From contig JBBDQU010000074.1 of NCBI GenBank assembly GCA_040905865.1, positions 62,001-126,000 of the forward strand: 64,000 nucleotides of DNA, in the 5' to 3' direction. The translations under genes were made by a program, and so were the position numbers. Position 1 is the first letter of the stretch, and every line of letters begins with the position of its first letter. Source of the DNA: Alphaproteobacteria bacterium (GTDB taxonomy: Bacteria; Pseudomonadota; Alphaproteobacteria; UBA8366; GCA-2717185). Shown piece after piece: positions 25,004 to 33,785 of the stretch. Below the pieces are notes generated by a model, which saw only the letters and a list, made by a program, of their open reading frames with translations, was not told where the DNA came from and did not search any database.

Positions 25004-25696
25004 ATGGAAGTCAATGCATCAACTGCGGCATCCCAGGCCCAGGCCGGCAGCACGACAAAGTCCCTCTCCGGCCTCGCCGACAATTTCGACAATTTTTTGA
25101 CCATTCTGACGACGCAATTGCAGCATCAGGACCCCCTGTCCCCCCTGGACTCCAACGAATTCACCAGCCAGCTGGTGCAGTTCACCGGCGTCGAACAGCA
25201 GGTTCTGCAGAACAAGAACCTGGAGCAACTGATCGCCCTGCAGGGTACCAACCAGCAACTGGGCGCTGTTTCCTTCCTCGGCAAGGTGGTCGAGGCGGTC
25301 GGCAACACCAACATGCTGACCGATGGCGAGGCCACATTCTCCTATATCCTGCCACAGGCTGCGAAGACAGCGGTCATACAGGTATTCAACAATTCCGGCG
25401 ACCTCGTATTCCAGGAACCCGTCGACAAGGACGCCGGGCTGCACGATTACGAGTGGGATGGCAGCACAACGAATGGCGGGACCGCGCCAGAAGGAATCTA
25501 CAGGTTTGCGGTTACGGCCCTGGATGACGCCGAAGAACCGATTGCTGTCGTGCACCGCGTGCTCGGCCTCGTGACCGGCGTGTCGATCGAAAACGGAGAA
25601 ACCGTCCTTGGCATCGGCGATGTCGGCGTACCGCTGGATTCCGTAACGGGGATCCAGACCGCGCCGGACAAGTCGAACACAGAAGAACAGAGCTAA
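25004..25696 (+). CDS. flgD: Hook-capping protein FlgD
   Basis: FlgD caps the growing hook and is later lost. The 230-residue protein has the conserved N-terminal region (FDNFLTILTTQLQHQDPLSPLDSNEFTSQL in parts, about 28-60) and a C-terminal FlgD Ig-like/tudor region (VFQEPVDKDAGLHDYEWDG in parts). It sits between fliK and flgE on the same strand with a 5-bp gap from fliK. Confidence 0.95.
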   Translation: MEVNASTAASQAQAGSTTKSLSGLADNFDNFLTILTTQLQHQDPLSPLDSNEFTSQLVQFTGVEQQVLQNKNLEQLIALQGTNQQLGAVSFLGKVVEAVGNTNMLTDGEATFSYILPQAAKTAVIQVFNNSGDLVFQEPVDKDAGLHDYEWDGSTTNGGTAPEGIYRFAVTALDDAEEPIAVVHRVLGLVTGVSIENGETVLGIGDVGVPLDSVTGIQTAPDKSNTEEQS

Positions 25697-25746
25697 TAAT
25701 CGATCCGCGGCGCCAGTCGCACGCGGGTCAAGAAGGAGGTTGATCT

Positions 25747-27099
25747 ATGAGTATCTTCGGTGCGTTGCGATCAGGCGTCAGCGGATTATTCTCGCAAAGT
25801 CAGGCGCTGGCGATGGTCGCGGACAATATCGCGAACATGAACACGACAGGCTACAAGGGCGTTTCGCCAAGGTTTTCCACGCTGGTCACGACGCAGGCTT
25901 CGGCCAACAGCTTTACCCCCGGCGGCGTCCGGATCAACACCCTGTCGTCGATCGATCAGCAGGGCCTGCTGGAATCCTCCGCATCGGCAACGGATCTCGC
26001 CATTTCCGGCGACGGGTTCTTCGTCGTTTCGGACAATGCGACCGCCGGCCAGGGCAACATTGCCTTTACCCGCGCCGGGTCTTTCCGACCCGACTCCAAC
26101 GGCAATCTCGCAAATACGGCGGGGCAGTTCCTGACCGGCTGGCCGATCGTCGATGGTGTCGTACAGCAGACCAGCATTCTGAGCGCCTTGACGACCGTCA
26201 ATGTATCCAATCTGGCGTCGTCTCCAATTCCGACGTCGGAGGTCGAACTCGGGGCAAACCTACCGGCCAGCGCGGCAACCGGGGATACTTTCGATCTCTC
26301 CGTAGAGGCGCTGGACAAACAGGGCGGCAGCCATACGCTGGTTCTCACCTATACGAAGACCGCAACCACAGACCAGTGGGACGTGACCGCCACCGTAACG
26401 GGCTCTTCTTTCGTCGATATCGATTCCAATGACGACGGCACCGCCGGCGACAATGCGCTGATTGCCGGCGCGACCAGCACCCGGCTCGGCACAGTCACCT
26501 TCAGCGCCGATGGCACGCTGGCGTCGGTCACGGCCAATACAGCGGCCGGCGACATTGCAACCATCAGCGCCTCAAACCAGTTCGTATTCGACCTGGACCA
26601 TGACAACACGCTGGCGACCGGTACGGCCGACGACCGTGTCCAGGTTGTGCTGGATCTCGGCACGGTCGGGGCGACAGACGGCATGACCCAGTTCTCCGGA
26701 ACGTTCATCCCCAACTTCATCAACCAGAACGGACGCCAGTTCAGTTCCATCACCGGCGTGAACGTGTCGGAGGACGGGACGGTGACCGCATTGTTTGAAA
26801 ATGGCGAAACGCGGGACATCTTCCAGGTCCCCGTCGCCGCGTTCCCCAACCCGAACGGGCTGACGGCGCTGACCGGCAATATCTTCAGTTCGTCGGCTGA
26901 AGCCGGAACCCCCGTCGCCCTTGCCGCCGGGACCGGCGGCGCGGGTTCAATCGTTGCCAATGCCCTGGAGGCGTCAACGGTCGATCTGGCGGACGAATTC
27001 ACGCGGATGATCGTCACGCAGCGCGCCTTCTCGGCCAATACCAAAATCATTACGACAGCCGATGAAATGCTCGAAGAACTGACACGGGTCATCCGCTAA
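25747..27099 (+). CDS. flgE: Flagellar hook protein FlgE
   Basis: FlgE polymerises into the hook. The 450-residue protein has the N-terminal motif (MSIFGALRSGVSGLFSQSQ followed by DNIANMNTTGYKG), middle FlgE D2-type domain, and C-terminal VDLADEFTRMIVTQRAFSAN with KIITTADEMLEELTRVIR. The spacing from flgD is 50 bp with GGAGGT just before the ATG, a very strong ribosome site that suits a highly expressed protein. A strong terminator follows. Confidence 0.97.
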   Translation: MSIFGALRSGVSGLFSQSQALAMVADNIANMNTTGYKGVSPRFSTLVTTQASANSFTPGGVRINTLSSIDQQGLLESSASATDLAISGDGFFVVSDNATAGQGNIAFTRAGSFRPDSNGNLANTAGQFLTGWPIVDGVVQQTSILSALTTVNVSNLASSPIPTSEVELGANLPASAATGDTFDLSVEALDKQGGSHTLVLTYTKTATTDQWDVTATVTGSSFVDIDSNDDGTAGDNALIAGATSTRLGTVTFSADGTLASVTANTAAGDIATISASNQFVFDLDHDNTLATGTADDRVQVVLDLGTVGATDGMTQFSGTFIPNFINQNGRQFSSITGVNVSEDGTVTALFENGETRDIFQVPVAAFPNPNGLTALTGNIFSSSAEAGTPVALAAGTGGAGSIVANALEASTVDLADEFTRMIVTQRAFSANTKIITTADEMLEELTRVIR

Positions 27100-27130
27100 C
27101 GCGCAGCTTCCCCGATAATACTCCTTACCT

Positions 27131-27163
27131 GCGGCCCGGCATCCCTGCCGGGCCGCTTTTATT
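27131..27163 (+). terminator. Rho-independent terminator after flgE
   Basis: GCGGCCCGGCA pairs perfectly with TGCCGGGCCGC around a TCCC loop, followed by TTTTATT. It closes the fliK-flgD-flgE unit. Confidence 0.93.
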
Positions 27164-27304
27164 GCTGCGGCCAGTATGTTCGCCAACACGAATCCCGTCG
27201 CCGCTTTTACCCTTTGTTTAAGATATTCGCGTCTAATCCCTTTTACGGCACGCAACCGAACTGCATCGCCCGGGTCACGCCGGCATTCGGAGTTGCCGGG
27301 AAAT

Positions 27305-27637
27305 ATGGGTACGAAGGATAAAACGGTGAACGATTCCGCCACCGCACGTTTTGAAAAGGCAAGCAGTCCATCGGTCATCGGACCCGATGGCAAGGTGATG
27401 ACCTTCGCCGACCTGCCGCCGGCGAACACGAAGCGTTGGGTCGTTCGCCGCAAGGCTATCGTCGTATTCGCCGTTCGCGCCGGTCTGCTGACGCTCGAGG
27501 AAGCCTGTGAACGCTACAGCCTTTCGGTGGAAGAATTCATTTCGTGGCAAAGGCTTATTGAAAGTCACGGCATGCGCGGACTGCGTACCACACGCCTGCA
27601 GCAATACAGGAAATCGCGCCTGCGCCGCAGAATATAG
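27305..27637 (+). CDS. sciP: CtrA inhibitor SciP (DUF1153)
   Basis: SciP binds CtrA and blocks its recruitment of RNA polymerase in G1 Caulobacter cells. The protein is 110 residues from the ATG at 27305. The conserved domain spans about 22-105: VIGPDGKVMTFADLPP, NTKRWVVRRKAIVVFAVR, GLLTLEEACERYSLSVEEF and SWQRLIESHGMRGLRTTRLQ. The start is uncertain because the ribosome site is weak, and a GTG a few codons in is also possible. Location between flgE and fliF puts a CtrA regulator inside the flagellar island. Confidence 0.88.
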   Translation: MGTKDKTVNDSATARFEKASSPSVIGPDGKVMTFADLPPANTKRWVVRRKAIVVFAVRAGLLTLEEACERYSLSVEEFISWQRLIESHGMRGLRTTRLQQYRKSRLRRRI

Positions 27638-28183
27638 GCCGCCGAAGCGCCTGTATTGGCGCGCGATCGGTACCGCCGCCAGAAGGGCAGCATTTTCTTT
27701 CTGAAAAACTGCCTGTTTCAATTGTTTCAATGCGGGCATCATCCCCGTCCATTTGGCGCGAACGTAGTTGCCTGCTGAAAGCATAAAAATATTTACGAAC
27801 TTTAACTTTATTTAAATAAAATTTTAAGTACATTGTTTATAAATTGGAGCATCAAAAAAATGTCTTTCGATCCGGAGGATACAATGCACCTTGCGCAACC
27901 GGCAGCAGTTACCTGCCTTGGCCCGGACGAATCTGCCGACTGCTGTATTGAATCAGTAAAACCTGAAACTGAGCAGCCCCATTGCATTATTTCTGCTTTC
28001 AAGTTCTTAGTATCCGTCCGGTTTCATCATTCGGGTATTAGCCGAAACACTATTTTAATGATTGGACTGGGCAAAAATTGCCGCCTTTTGACTTCACCTT
28101 TACTGAAACGTCGTGTAGATTCGGTTCCCGGGTTCCCTTCGGCGCCCCGGTAAATCGAGTCGTAGCCTGCGAGGAACACTGCC
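27638..28183. other. 546-bp space between sciP and fliF
   Basis: I see no supported gene. An AT-rich stretch at about 27,775-27,870, unusual for this GC-rich island, contains three TTAA motifs at N6 and N8 spacing (near but not exact CtrA boxes). A GGGCA-N5-TGCCG palindrome lies at 28069. The fliF promoter must be in this space, but no clear sigma-54 or sigma-70 element can be named. Confidence 0.5.
28069..28083. promoter_or_regulatory. FlbD-like palindrome just before fliF
   Basis: GGGCAAAAATTGCCG fits the island palindrome and lies 100 bp before the fliF start with no sigma-54 element between them. In Caulobacter FlbD represses fliF through a site in its promoter; this site could play that part. 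Confidence 0.5.
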
Positions 28184-29848
28184 GTGGATGCATTTCTTCA
28201 GATAATACGCAATATCGGCACATTGCGGTTGGGCATGATGGCAAGTGTCGCCATAGGACTTGTTGCGTTTTTCGTATTTCTTACAACACGCCTCACGACA
28301 CCGAATATGTCGCTTTTGTATGGCGACCTTAGTCCTTCGGATTCAGGCCAGATAGTTGCGATCCTGCAGAACCAGAATATTCCAGTGGAGGCCCGGAACA
28401 AGGGCGCAGAAATCTACGTCCCCCTGACACGTGTCGGTCAGGCCCGACTGCTCGTCGCCGAAGAAGGCCTGCCCGGCAGCGGGACACTGGGCTACTCTGA
28501 AATTTTCGACAAGGATAACGCGCTTGGCTCGTCTAGTTTTGACAATGAAATCAAGAAATTACGGGCTCTGGAGGGCGAAATTGCCCGTACGATAGCGTCG
28601 CTGGACATGGTCAAGGGCGCCAAGGTTCTGCTTGTCATGCCGCGCCGGGAACTGTTCACACGCGAACGGCAGGTCCCCAGCGCCTCCATTGCGTTGCGGA
28701 TGCGCGGATCCACTCGGTTGGATCGCGGCCAGGTCCTCGCCATTCAGCACCTGGTCGCCGCCGCCGTGCCCGGCCTGCAGCCCGCGCGGATATCCATCGT
28801 CGACGATCGTGGCACGCTGCTGGCGCGGCTGGGCGACGCGGATAATCCGCAACTCGGCAGCATGACGCCGGATGAACAGCGGATTGCATACGAAAACCGC
28901 ATGGCCGCCCGTCTGACCGAACTGCTGGAACGGTCGCTTGGTTTCGGTAAGGTCCGTGTTTCCGTAACCGCCGAACTCGATCTGGAACGCATCGAAACAA
29001 ACGAGGAAATCTACGACCCCGAAGGCCAGGTTGTCCGGTCGACCCAGACGATTGAAGATTCCAGCCAGAGCCAGGATGCCGGACCCGATGCCGTTACCGT
29101 CGGCCAGAACCTGCCGGATGCGCAGCAGCTTGGCGGCGAAGCCGGCAGCACGGACCAGTCAAACCGCATTGAAGAAGCAACCAATTTCGAAATTTCAAAG
29201 ACCGTAAAGCGGGGCGTTCGCGAAGCCGGATCCGTCACACGCGTTGCCGCCGCCGTGCTGGTCGACGGCACATTGACCACGGGCCCGAACGGCGAACAGG
29301 CCTATACGCCGCGCACACCGGAGGAAATGGAGCAGATCGAGAAGCTGGTCCGCAGCACGATCGGATTCGACGCCAATCGCGGCGATGCGGTTGAAGTCGT
29401 GAACATGCGGTTCAGTGAACCGGCGGTCAGCGACGCCGATATCGGGCCGCAGGACATTTTCGGGTTCCGGCATAGCGAACTGATCGGGCTCGTCGAAAAG
29501 CTTGTCCTTCTGGTGGTTGGCTTCCTCGTCATCCTGCTGGTCGTCCGTCCCGTGATCAGCAAATTCTTCGAGGCTTCCGCTGCGGCGACGGAGGCCATTG
29601 TCCACACGGCGGAACAGCAGATGCTTACCGATCAGTCCGGCAATACGCCGGCGCTGGCCGGCCCGGGAGGATCCATGGCCATGGCCGGCGCCGGCGCGGT
29701 GCCAGAAGAGGAGGATCCCATGATAAATCTGAGCAATATCGACGGCCGCGTGAAAGCGTCGTCATTGCGCAAGATCGGTGAAGTCATCGATAAACACCCG
29801 GAAGAGGCCGTTTCGATCATGCGATCCTGGATGTATCAGGATGCCTGA
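28184..29848 (+). CDS. fliF: MS-ring protein FliF
   Basis: FliF builds the inner-membrane MS-ring and houses the export gate. The 554-residue protein starts at GTG. Its first membrane helix is at about 17-38, followed by the YscJ/FliF periplasmic domain (MSLLYGDLSPSDSGQIV, EEGLPGSGTLGYSEIFD and KVLLVMPRRELFTRE) and RBM3 region. A second membrane helix is at about 440-465, and the FliG-binding tail (NLSNIDGRVKASSLRKIGEV, then EEAVSIMRSWMYQ) is intact. Unusually, no fliG follows: fliH comes next. Confidence 0.96.
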   Translation: MDAFLQIIRNIGTLRLGMMASVAIGLVAFFVFLTTRLTTPNMSLLYGDLSPSDSGQIVAILQNQNIPVEARNKGAEIYVPLTRVGQARLLVAEEGLPGSGTLGYSEIFDKDNALGSSSFDNEIKKLRALEGEIARTIASLDMVKGAKVLLVMPRRELFTRERQVPSASIALRMRGSTRLDRGQVLAIQHLVAAAVPGLQPARISIVDDRGTLLARLGDADNPQLGSMTPDEQRIAYENRMAARLTELLERSLGFGKVRVSVTAELDLERIETNEEIYDPEGQVVRSTQTIEDSSQSQDAGPDAVTVGQNLPDAQQLGGEAGSTDQSNRIEEATNFEISKTVKRGVREAGSVTRVAAAVLVDGTLTTGPNGEQAYTPRTPEEMEQIEKLVRSTIGFDANRGDAVEVVNMRFSEPAVSDADIGPQDIFGFRHSELIGLVEKLVLLVVGFLVILLVVRPVISKFFEASAAATEAIVHTAEQQMLTDQSGNTPALAGPGGSMAMAGAGAVPEEEDPMINLSNIDGRVKASSLRKIGEVIDKHPEEAVSIMRSWMYQDA

Positions 29849-29959
29849 AATCCTGCATGCCCATAGTATTGCCGTGTCCGGGTATCGCGGCGACAGGGGT
29901 CGAAACTTGTGTATGGCGCGTTACGGGACGTCCGGCAAATGAAACCGGCTTTGGAAACA

Positions 29960-31051
29960 ATGAAATATCCTCGCTATCTGTTCGATGTCGATTTCGACGC
30001 CATCCCGAAAAAGCCGGCGAGGCCAAGCGAGGCGGAGTTGCAGGCGAAGGCGGCCCCGACATTTTCCGAAGAAGACCTGAAGCGGGAATGCAGCAAAGCC
30101 CGCGAAGAAGGCCGCCAGGAGGGACTCGCGCAATCCAACGCCGGTTTCGAACACCGGATAGCGGAAACCCTGACAAGCATCGACGCCAGGTTTTCCACGC
30201 TGGACGCGGCACAACGGAAAACCAATGAACGGATTGCGCAGTCGGCGATCAGCCTCGCGGCCGCGATTGCCGGCAGGATCGCGCCGGAATATGCCCGGGA
30301 AAACGGACTGGCGGAGATCGAGGCATTCGTCACGCAATGCATGTCAAATCTGTTCGGCGATATCGAAATCGCAATCCGGGTTCCTGACGCCCTGGCGGAG
30401 GCACTTGGCGAACGGTTACCGCCGGTGGCGAAACGGCACGGGCTGGATAATGGCATCAGGATTATCGCCGACCCCGATATGCCCCCTGCCGATTGCCAGG
30501 TAGACTGGACCGATGGCGGCGCCGAACGTAATGGCGCCAGGCTGCTGGCCAGCATCGACGCCATCGTCGAAAAGTTCCTCGAACACTCCCGCGAACTGGG
30601 CGCTGACGCCACCGATGAACTGCAACCAGCAGATTCCGCCGAAACGCCGGCGTCGTCGTCTGTGGCCGCGGAAGAGACGCCCGCAGCGGCGGCACAGGCT
30701 ACGCCGAGGATCAGCGCAACATCCGCCGCCGTTTCGCCTGAACCCCCGTTACCGGCCGAATCCACTGAGCGTCCGGCCGGCGACGATCGGACCTCACCTG
30801 ACCAGGTGGCCACAGCGCCCGAAACAGAGGTCGCCCCCGCAGCGGCGCCGGCAGAGCCGGTCGGTGAAACGCCCGAGACCGTGCACCATGAGACGGCATC
30901 CGATATTCGGGCGCAGGAACCGGCAACAGCCGCCGGCCATGACGCGCCGCCGGCCCTGCCGGGCGCCGTCGGCCACGCACCGACATCAGCGACCGCCGAG
31001 GGCCCGGCACTTCCCGGGGCCATCGCACCGGGCGCGCCCGCCAGGAAATAA
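29960..31051 (+). CDS. fliH: Flagellar export regulator FliH
   Basis: FliH binds the ATPase FliI and links it to the C-ring. The protein is about 363 residues from the ATG at 29960 (MKYPRYLFDVDFD), which matches the usual alphaproteobacterial N-terminus; ATGs at 29939 and an in-frame start at 29909 are alternatives. The conserved FliH/YscL helical region runs about 35-210 (AREEGRQEGLAQ). The last 140 residues are an Ala/Pro/Glu-rich extension not found in typical FliH. It starts 111 bp after fliF, where fliG is normally found. Confidence 0.85.
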   Translation: MKYPRYLFDVDFDAIPKKPARPSEAELQAKAAPTFSEEDLKRECSKAREEGRQEGLAQSNAGFEHRIAETLTSIDARFSTLDAAQRKTNERIAQSAISLAAAIAGRIAPEYARENGLAEIEAFVTQCMSNLFGDIEIAIRVPDALAEALGERLPPVAKRHGLDNGIRIIADPDMPPADCQVDWTDGGAERNGARLLASIDAIVEKFLEHSRELGADATDELQPADSAETPASSSVAAEETPAAAAQATPRISATSAAVSPEPPLPAESTERPAGDDRTSPDQVATAPETEVAPAAAPAEPVGETPETVHHETASDIRAQEPATAAGHDAPPALPGAVGHAPTSATAEGPALPGAIAPGAPARK

Positions 31052-31084
31052 CCGCGGCAAGCGCCCGCAACAAAGGATACGGAT

Positions 31085-31120
31085 ATGGCAGAAAATACAG
31101 ATATGGCAGAAAATACAGAT
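31085..31120 (+). repeat. 18-bp tandem duplication of fliN start
   Basis: ATGGCAGAAAATACAGAT occurs twice head to tail, giving two in-frame start codons; a partial third copy (ACGGCAG) follows. Confidence 0.9.
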
Positions 31121-31486
31121 ACGGCAGGCGAAGAAGACGCGGCACCGGAACTGAAAGACCTGGATACTGATCCGGCGGAACCGCAGGACAGTGGTGTCGA
31201 TCCGCACATTGCCGGCCTGGACACGCCGACCGGCGCCCGCGACCTGGAAGCGGTTTATCAGATTCCGGTCCAGGTTTCCGCCGTGCTCGGAAAGTCCACG
31301 ATGCAGGTCAGCAACCTGTTAAAAATGGGTCGCGGCGCGGTGGTGGAACTCGACCGCAAGGTCGGCGAAGCGATCGATATTTATGTCAACAACCGCCTCG
31401 TCGCGCGCGGCGAAGTCGTCGTTGTCGAAGACAAGCTTGGTGTTACCATGACGGAAATCATCAAGACCGACCGACCGGGCAGCTAG
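31085..31486 (+). CDS. fliN: Flagellar motor switch protein FliN
   Basis: FliN forms the lower C-ring. The 133-residue protein has an acidic N-terminal tail and the SpoA domain (about 55-130: IPVQVSAVLGKSTMQVSNLL, GRGAVVELDRKVGEAIDIYV, NNRLVARGEVVVVEDKLGVT). The first 12 residues are two copies of MAENTD, because an 18-bp block including the start codon is duplicated (31085-31120). Either ATG could start translation; GGA lies 4 bases before the first. Confidence 0.95.
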   Translation: MAENTDMAENTDTAGEEDAAPELKDLDTDPAEPQDSGVDPHIAGLDTPTGARDLEAVYQIPVQVSAVLGKSTMQVSNLLKMGRGAVVELDRKVGEAIDIYVNNRLVARGEVVVVEDKLGVTMTEIIKTDRPGS

Positions 31487-31503
31487 TGGACAGAGTCTGA
31501 CAG

Positions 31504-32340
31504 ATGGCAACGGATACCAACACAGGCGGCGCCCCGATACGACCGATATCACCGCCAGCGGCCCGGAACGCGGTAGACATTGCCACGATCGTCGGCATAC
31601 CCGGCGCCTTTGCACTTATCTTTGCGGCTATTTACCTTGGGGGGACCCCCGGCGCGTTCATTAATCTGCCGTCTATATTCATCGTCCTCGGCGGGACGTT
31701 CGGCGTTACGACCGCGTGCTACTCGCTGGCGGATATGGTCAACTCCGTGCGTATCGTCGCACAAACGGTTTTTCACCGGTCGCGCGATTCTTCGGCGGCC
31801 GCGGTACATGTCCTGCAACTCGCCCAGATTGCCCGGTATAGGGGCGTACTGGCGCTACAGCCCCATGTCGATCAGACCGTATCGGAACGCATGCTGCACC
31901 GTGGCCTGACAATGGTCATGGACGGCACGCCGGGCGACGAAATCGAACGGATCATGCAACAGGAATTGCAGGCCATTGCGCAGCGCCACACGCGCAGCGC
32001 CAGCGTATTGCGCAAGGCGGCGGATATTTCACCCGCGATGGGATTAATCGGCACCCTGGTCGGGTTGATCCAGATGCTGGGCAACCTGGAAGACCCGAGC
32101 ACGATCGGGCCATCCATGGCCGTTGCCCTGCTAACCACTTTTTATGGCGCGATTCTCGCCAACATGGTTTTCATGCCGCTGGCTTCGAAGCTGGAACGCA
32201 ATTCCAGCGAAGAAACCCTCATCAACCATCTTTACGTCATGGCCTCCGCCTCCATCGGGCGGCAGGAAAACCCCCGGCGGCTGGAAATGCTTCTGAACAC
32301 TATCCTGCCGCCCGGTAACCGGGTCGAATATTTCAACTAG
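31504..32340 (+). CDS. MotA-like stator channel protein
   Basis: The 278-residue protein has the MotA/PomA layout: two N-terminal membrane helices (about 22-45 and 55-75), a cytoplasmic loop with the charged residues that face FliG (about 100-165), and two C-terminal helices (about 175-195 and 210-232). Motifs include PAMGLIGTLVGLIQMLGNLEDPS and GPSMAVALLTTFYGAILANM. It is closer in layout to PomA-like MotA than to TolQ. Its B-subunits are probably the proteins encoded at 872 and 1567, as no motB is adjacent. Confidence 0.88.
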   Translation: MATDTNTGGAPIRPISPPAARNAVDIATIVGIPGAFALIFAAIYLGGTPGAFINLPSIFIVLGGTFGVTTACYSLADMVNSVRIVAQTVFHRSRDSSAAAVHVLQLAQIARYRGVLALQPHVDQTVSERMLHRGLTMVMDGTPGDEIERIMQQELQAIAQRHTRSASVLRKAADISPAMGLIGTLVGLIQMLGNLEDPSTIGPSMAVALLTTFYGAILANMVFMPLASKLERNSSEETLINHLYVMASASIGRQENPRRLEMLLNTILPPGNRVEYFN

Positions 32341-32363
32341 GCCATACAGGAACGAGATCGACA

Positions 32364-33731
32364 ATGAGACTACTGATCGTTGGAAGCCTTGAAGGACACA
32401 TCAGCACGGCCGGGAAAATTGCCATTTCCCGAGGCGCCAAGGTCGCGCATGTCCATTCGATCGACGAAGCCCTGAACGCGCTGAGATCGGGACAGGGTGC
32501 GGAACTGCTGATGGTGGACGTCAAACTGAATGTAGGCGACCTTGTGTCGAGACTTCTGCAGGAACGGATCAACGTTCCGGTCGTATCCTGCGGCATCGGC
32601 ACCGATGCGGACGCCGCTGTCGAGGCGATCCGCCAGGGCGCCAGGGAATACATCCCCCTGCCCCCGGATCCGGAACTTATCGCCGCGGTGCTTGAAGCGG
32701 TAGCCGCGGAAAGCAATACCATCATTCACCGGGACCCGGCGATGAAGGCCGTCATCAGCCTCGCCGACCAGATCGCGCCGTCGGAAGCATCGGTGCTGAT
32801 CACCGGGGAGTCGGGTACGGGCAAGGAACTGATGGCGCGCCACGTTCACATGAAAAGCAAACGCGCAACGAAAAGTTTTGTCGCCGTCAATTGTGCGGCC
32901 ATTCCGGAAAACCTGCTGGAATCGGAGTTGTTCGGCCATGAAAAAGGGTCGTTTACCGGCGCCATCGCGCGCCGGGTCGGAAAGTTCGAGGAGGCGGATG
33001 GCGGGACGCTCCTGCTCGACGAAATCAGCGAATTGCATCCGCGCCTGCAGGCCAAGCTGCTACGGGCAGTGCAGGAACGCGAAATAGACCGTGTCGGCGG
33101 CGTCAAGGCGATCAAGGTCGATGTCCGCCTGCTGGCCACTTCCAACCGGAACCTGGAACAGTCGGTCCGGGACGGTGATTTTCGCGAGGACCTCTTTTTC
33201 CGTCTGAACGTGGTGAACCTGCGGGTGCCGTCGTTGCGCGACCGGCCGCAGGATATCGAACTGCTGGCGAATTATTTCGCCGACAAGTATTCCGAGGCGA
33301 ACGGAGTCGCCCGCAAGGAAATCGGTGCGGATGCCCTGCATCAACTGCAAATGCATCAATGGCCGGGGAACGTCCGGGAACTGGAGAACACCATGCACCG
33401 CTCGGTTCTGCTGTCCCAGGGGCCGGAACTTGCCATCGATGCGGTAATGCTGAGCCTTGCCGGATCCACCATGCAGACGCCGCCTGCCGCATCGGAAACG
33501 CCGCCCGCCGCGCCGCCGCAACAGACGGATATGGGCAGCTTCGTTGGCCGGACGGTTGCGGAAGTGGAACGCGACCTCATTATCGACACGTTGCAGCATT
33601 GTCTTGGCAACCGGACCCATGCCGCCAACATCCTCGGCATTTCGATCCGCACCCTGCGCAACAAGCTGAAACTCTACACCGAAGACGGCAGGGCGGTTCC
33701 AGTGCCCGGCGAAACCGAAGCGCATTTCTAG
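32364..33731 (+). CDS. flbD: Sigma-54 activator FlbD
   Basis: FlbD is the NtrC-type activator of late flagellar genes. The 455-residue protein has an N-terminal receiver-like domain (1-115), an AAA+ domain with Walker A GESGTGKE (148-155), the sigma-54 loop GSFTGA (195-200; usually GAFTGA) and Walker B LLLDE (216-220), then a Fis-type helix-turn-helix (THAANILGISIRTLRNKLKL, near 425-445). The receiver lacks the acidic pair (Gly7-Ser8) and the conserved Lys, so phosphorylation is unlikely. This fits control by FliX, encoded at 10909. Confidence 0.95.
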   Translation: MRLLIVGSLEGHISTAGKIAISRGAKVAHVHSIDEALNALRSGQGAELLMVDVKLNVGDLVSRLLQERINVPVVSCGIGTDADAAVEAIRQGAREYIPLPPDPELIAAVLEAVAAESNTIIHRDPAMKAVISLADQIAPSEASVLITGESGTGKELMARHVHMKSKRATKSFVAVNCAAIPENLLESELFGHEKGSFTGAIARRVGKFEEADGGTLLLDEISELHPRLQAKLLRAVQEREIDRVGGVKAIKVDVRLLATSNRNLEQSVRDGDFREDLFFRLNVVNLRVPSLRDRPQDIELLANYFADKYSEANGVARKEIGADALHQLQMHQWPGNVRELENTMHRSVLLSQGPELAIDAVMLSLAGSTMQTPPAASETPPAAPPQQTDMGSFVGRTVAEVERDLIIDTLQHCLGNRTHAANILGISIRTLRNKLKLYTEDGRAVPVPGETEAHF

Positions 33732-33785
33732 AATATTCTGTGCACGGCTGCATTTTGACGTGTGCGTGACGGGAGCTGATAGTAA

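Noticed and set aside
28068-28083. TGGGCAAAAATTGCC as a sigma-54 promoter of fliF
   Set aside because: The GG and GC dinucleotides are 9 bp apart or less instead of 10, so sigma-54 would not recognise it; the sequence fits the palindrome class better.
27833-28153. A 106-codon open frame between sciP and fliF
   Set aside because: No ribosome site at the first ATG, no recognisable domain, and it overlaps the FlbD-like palindrome and the needed fliF promoter region.
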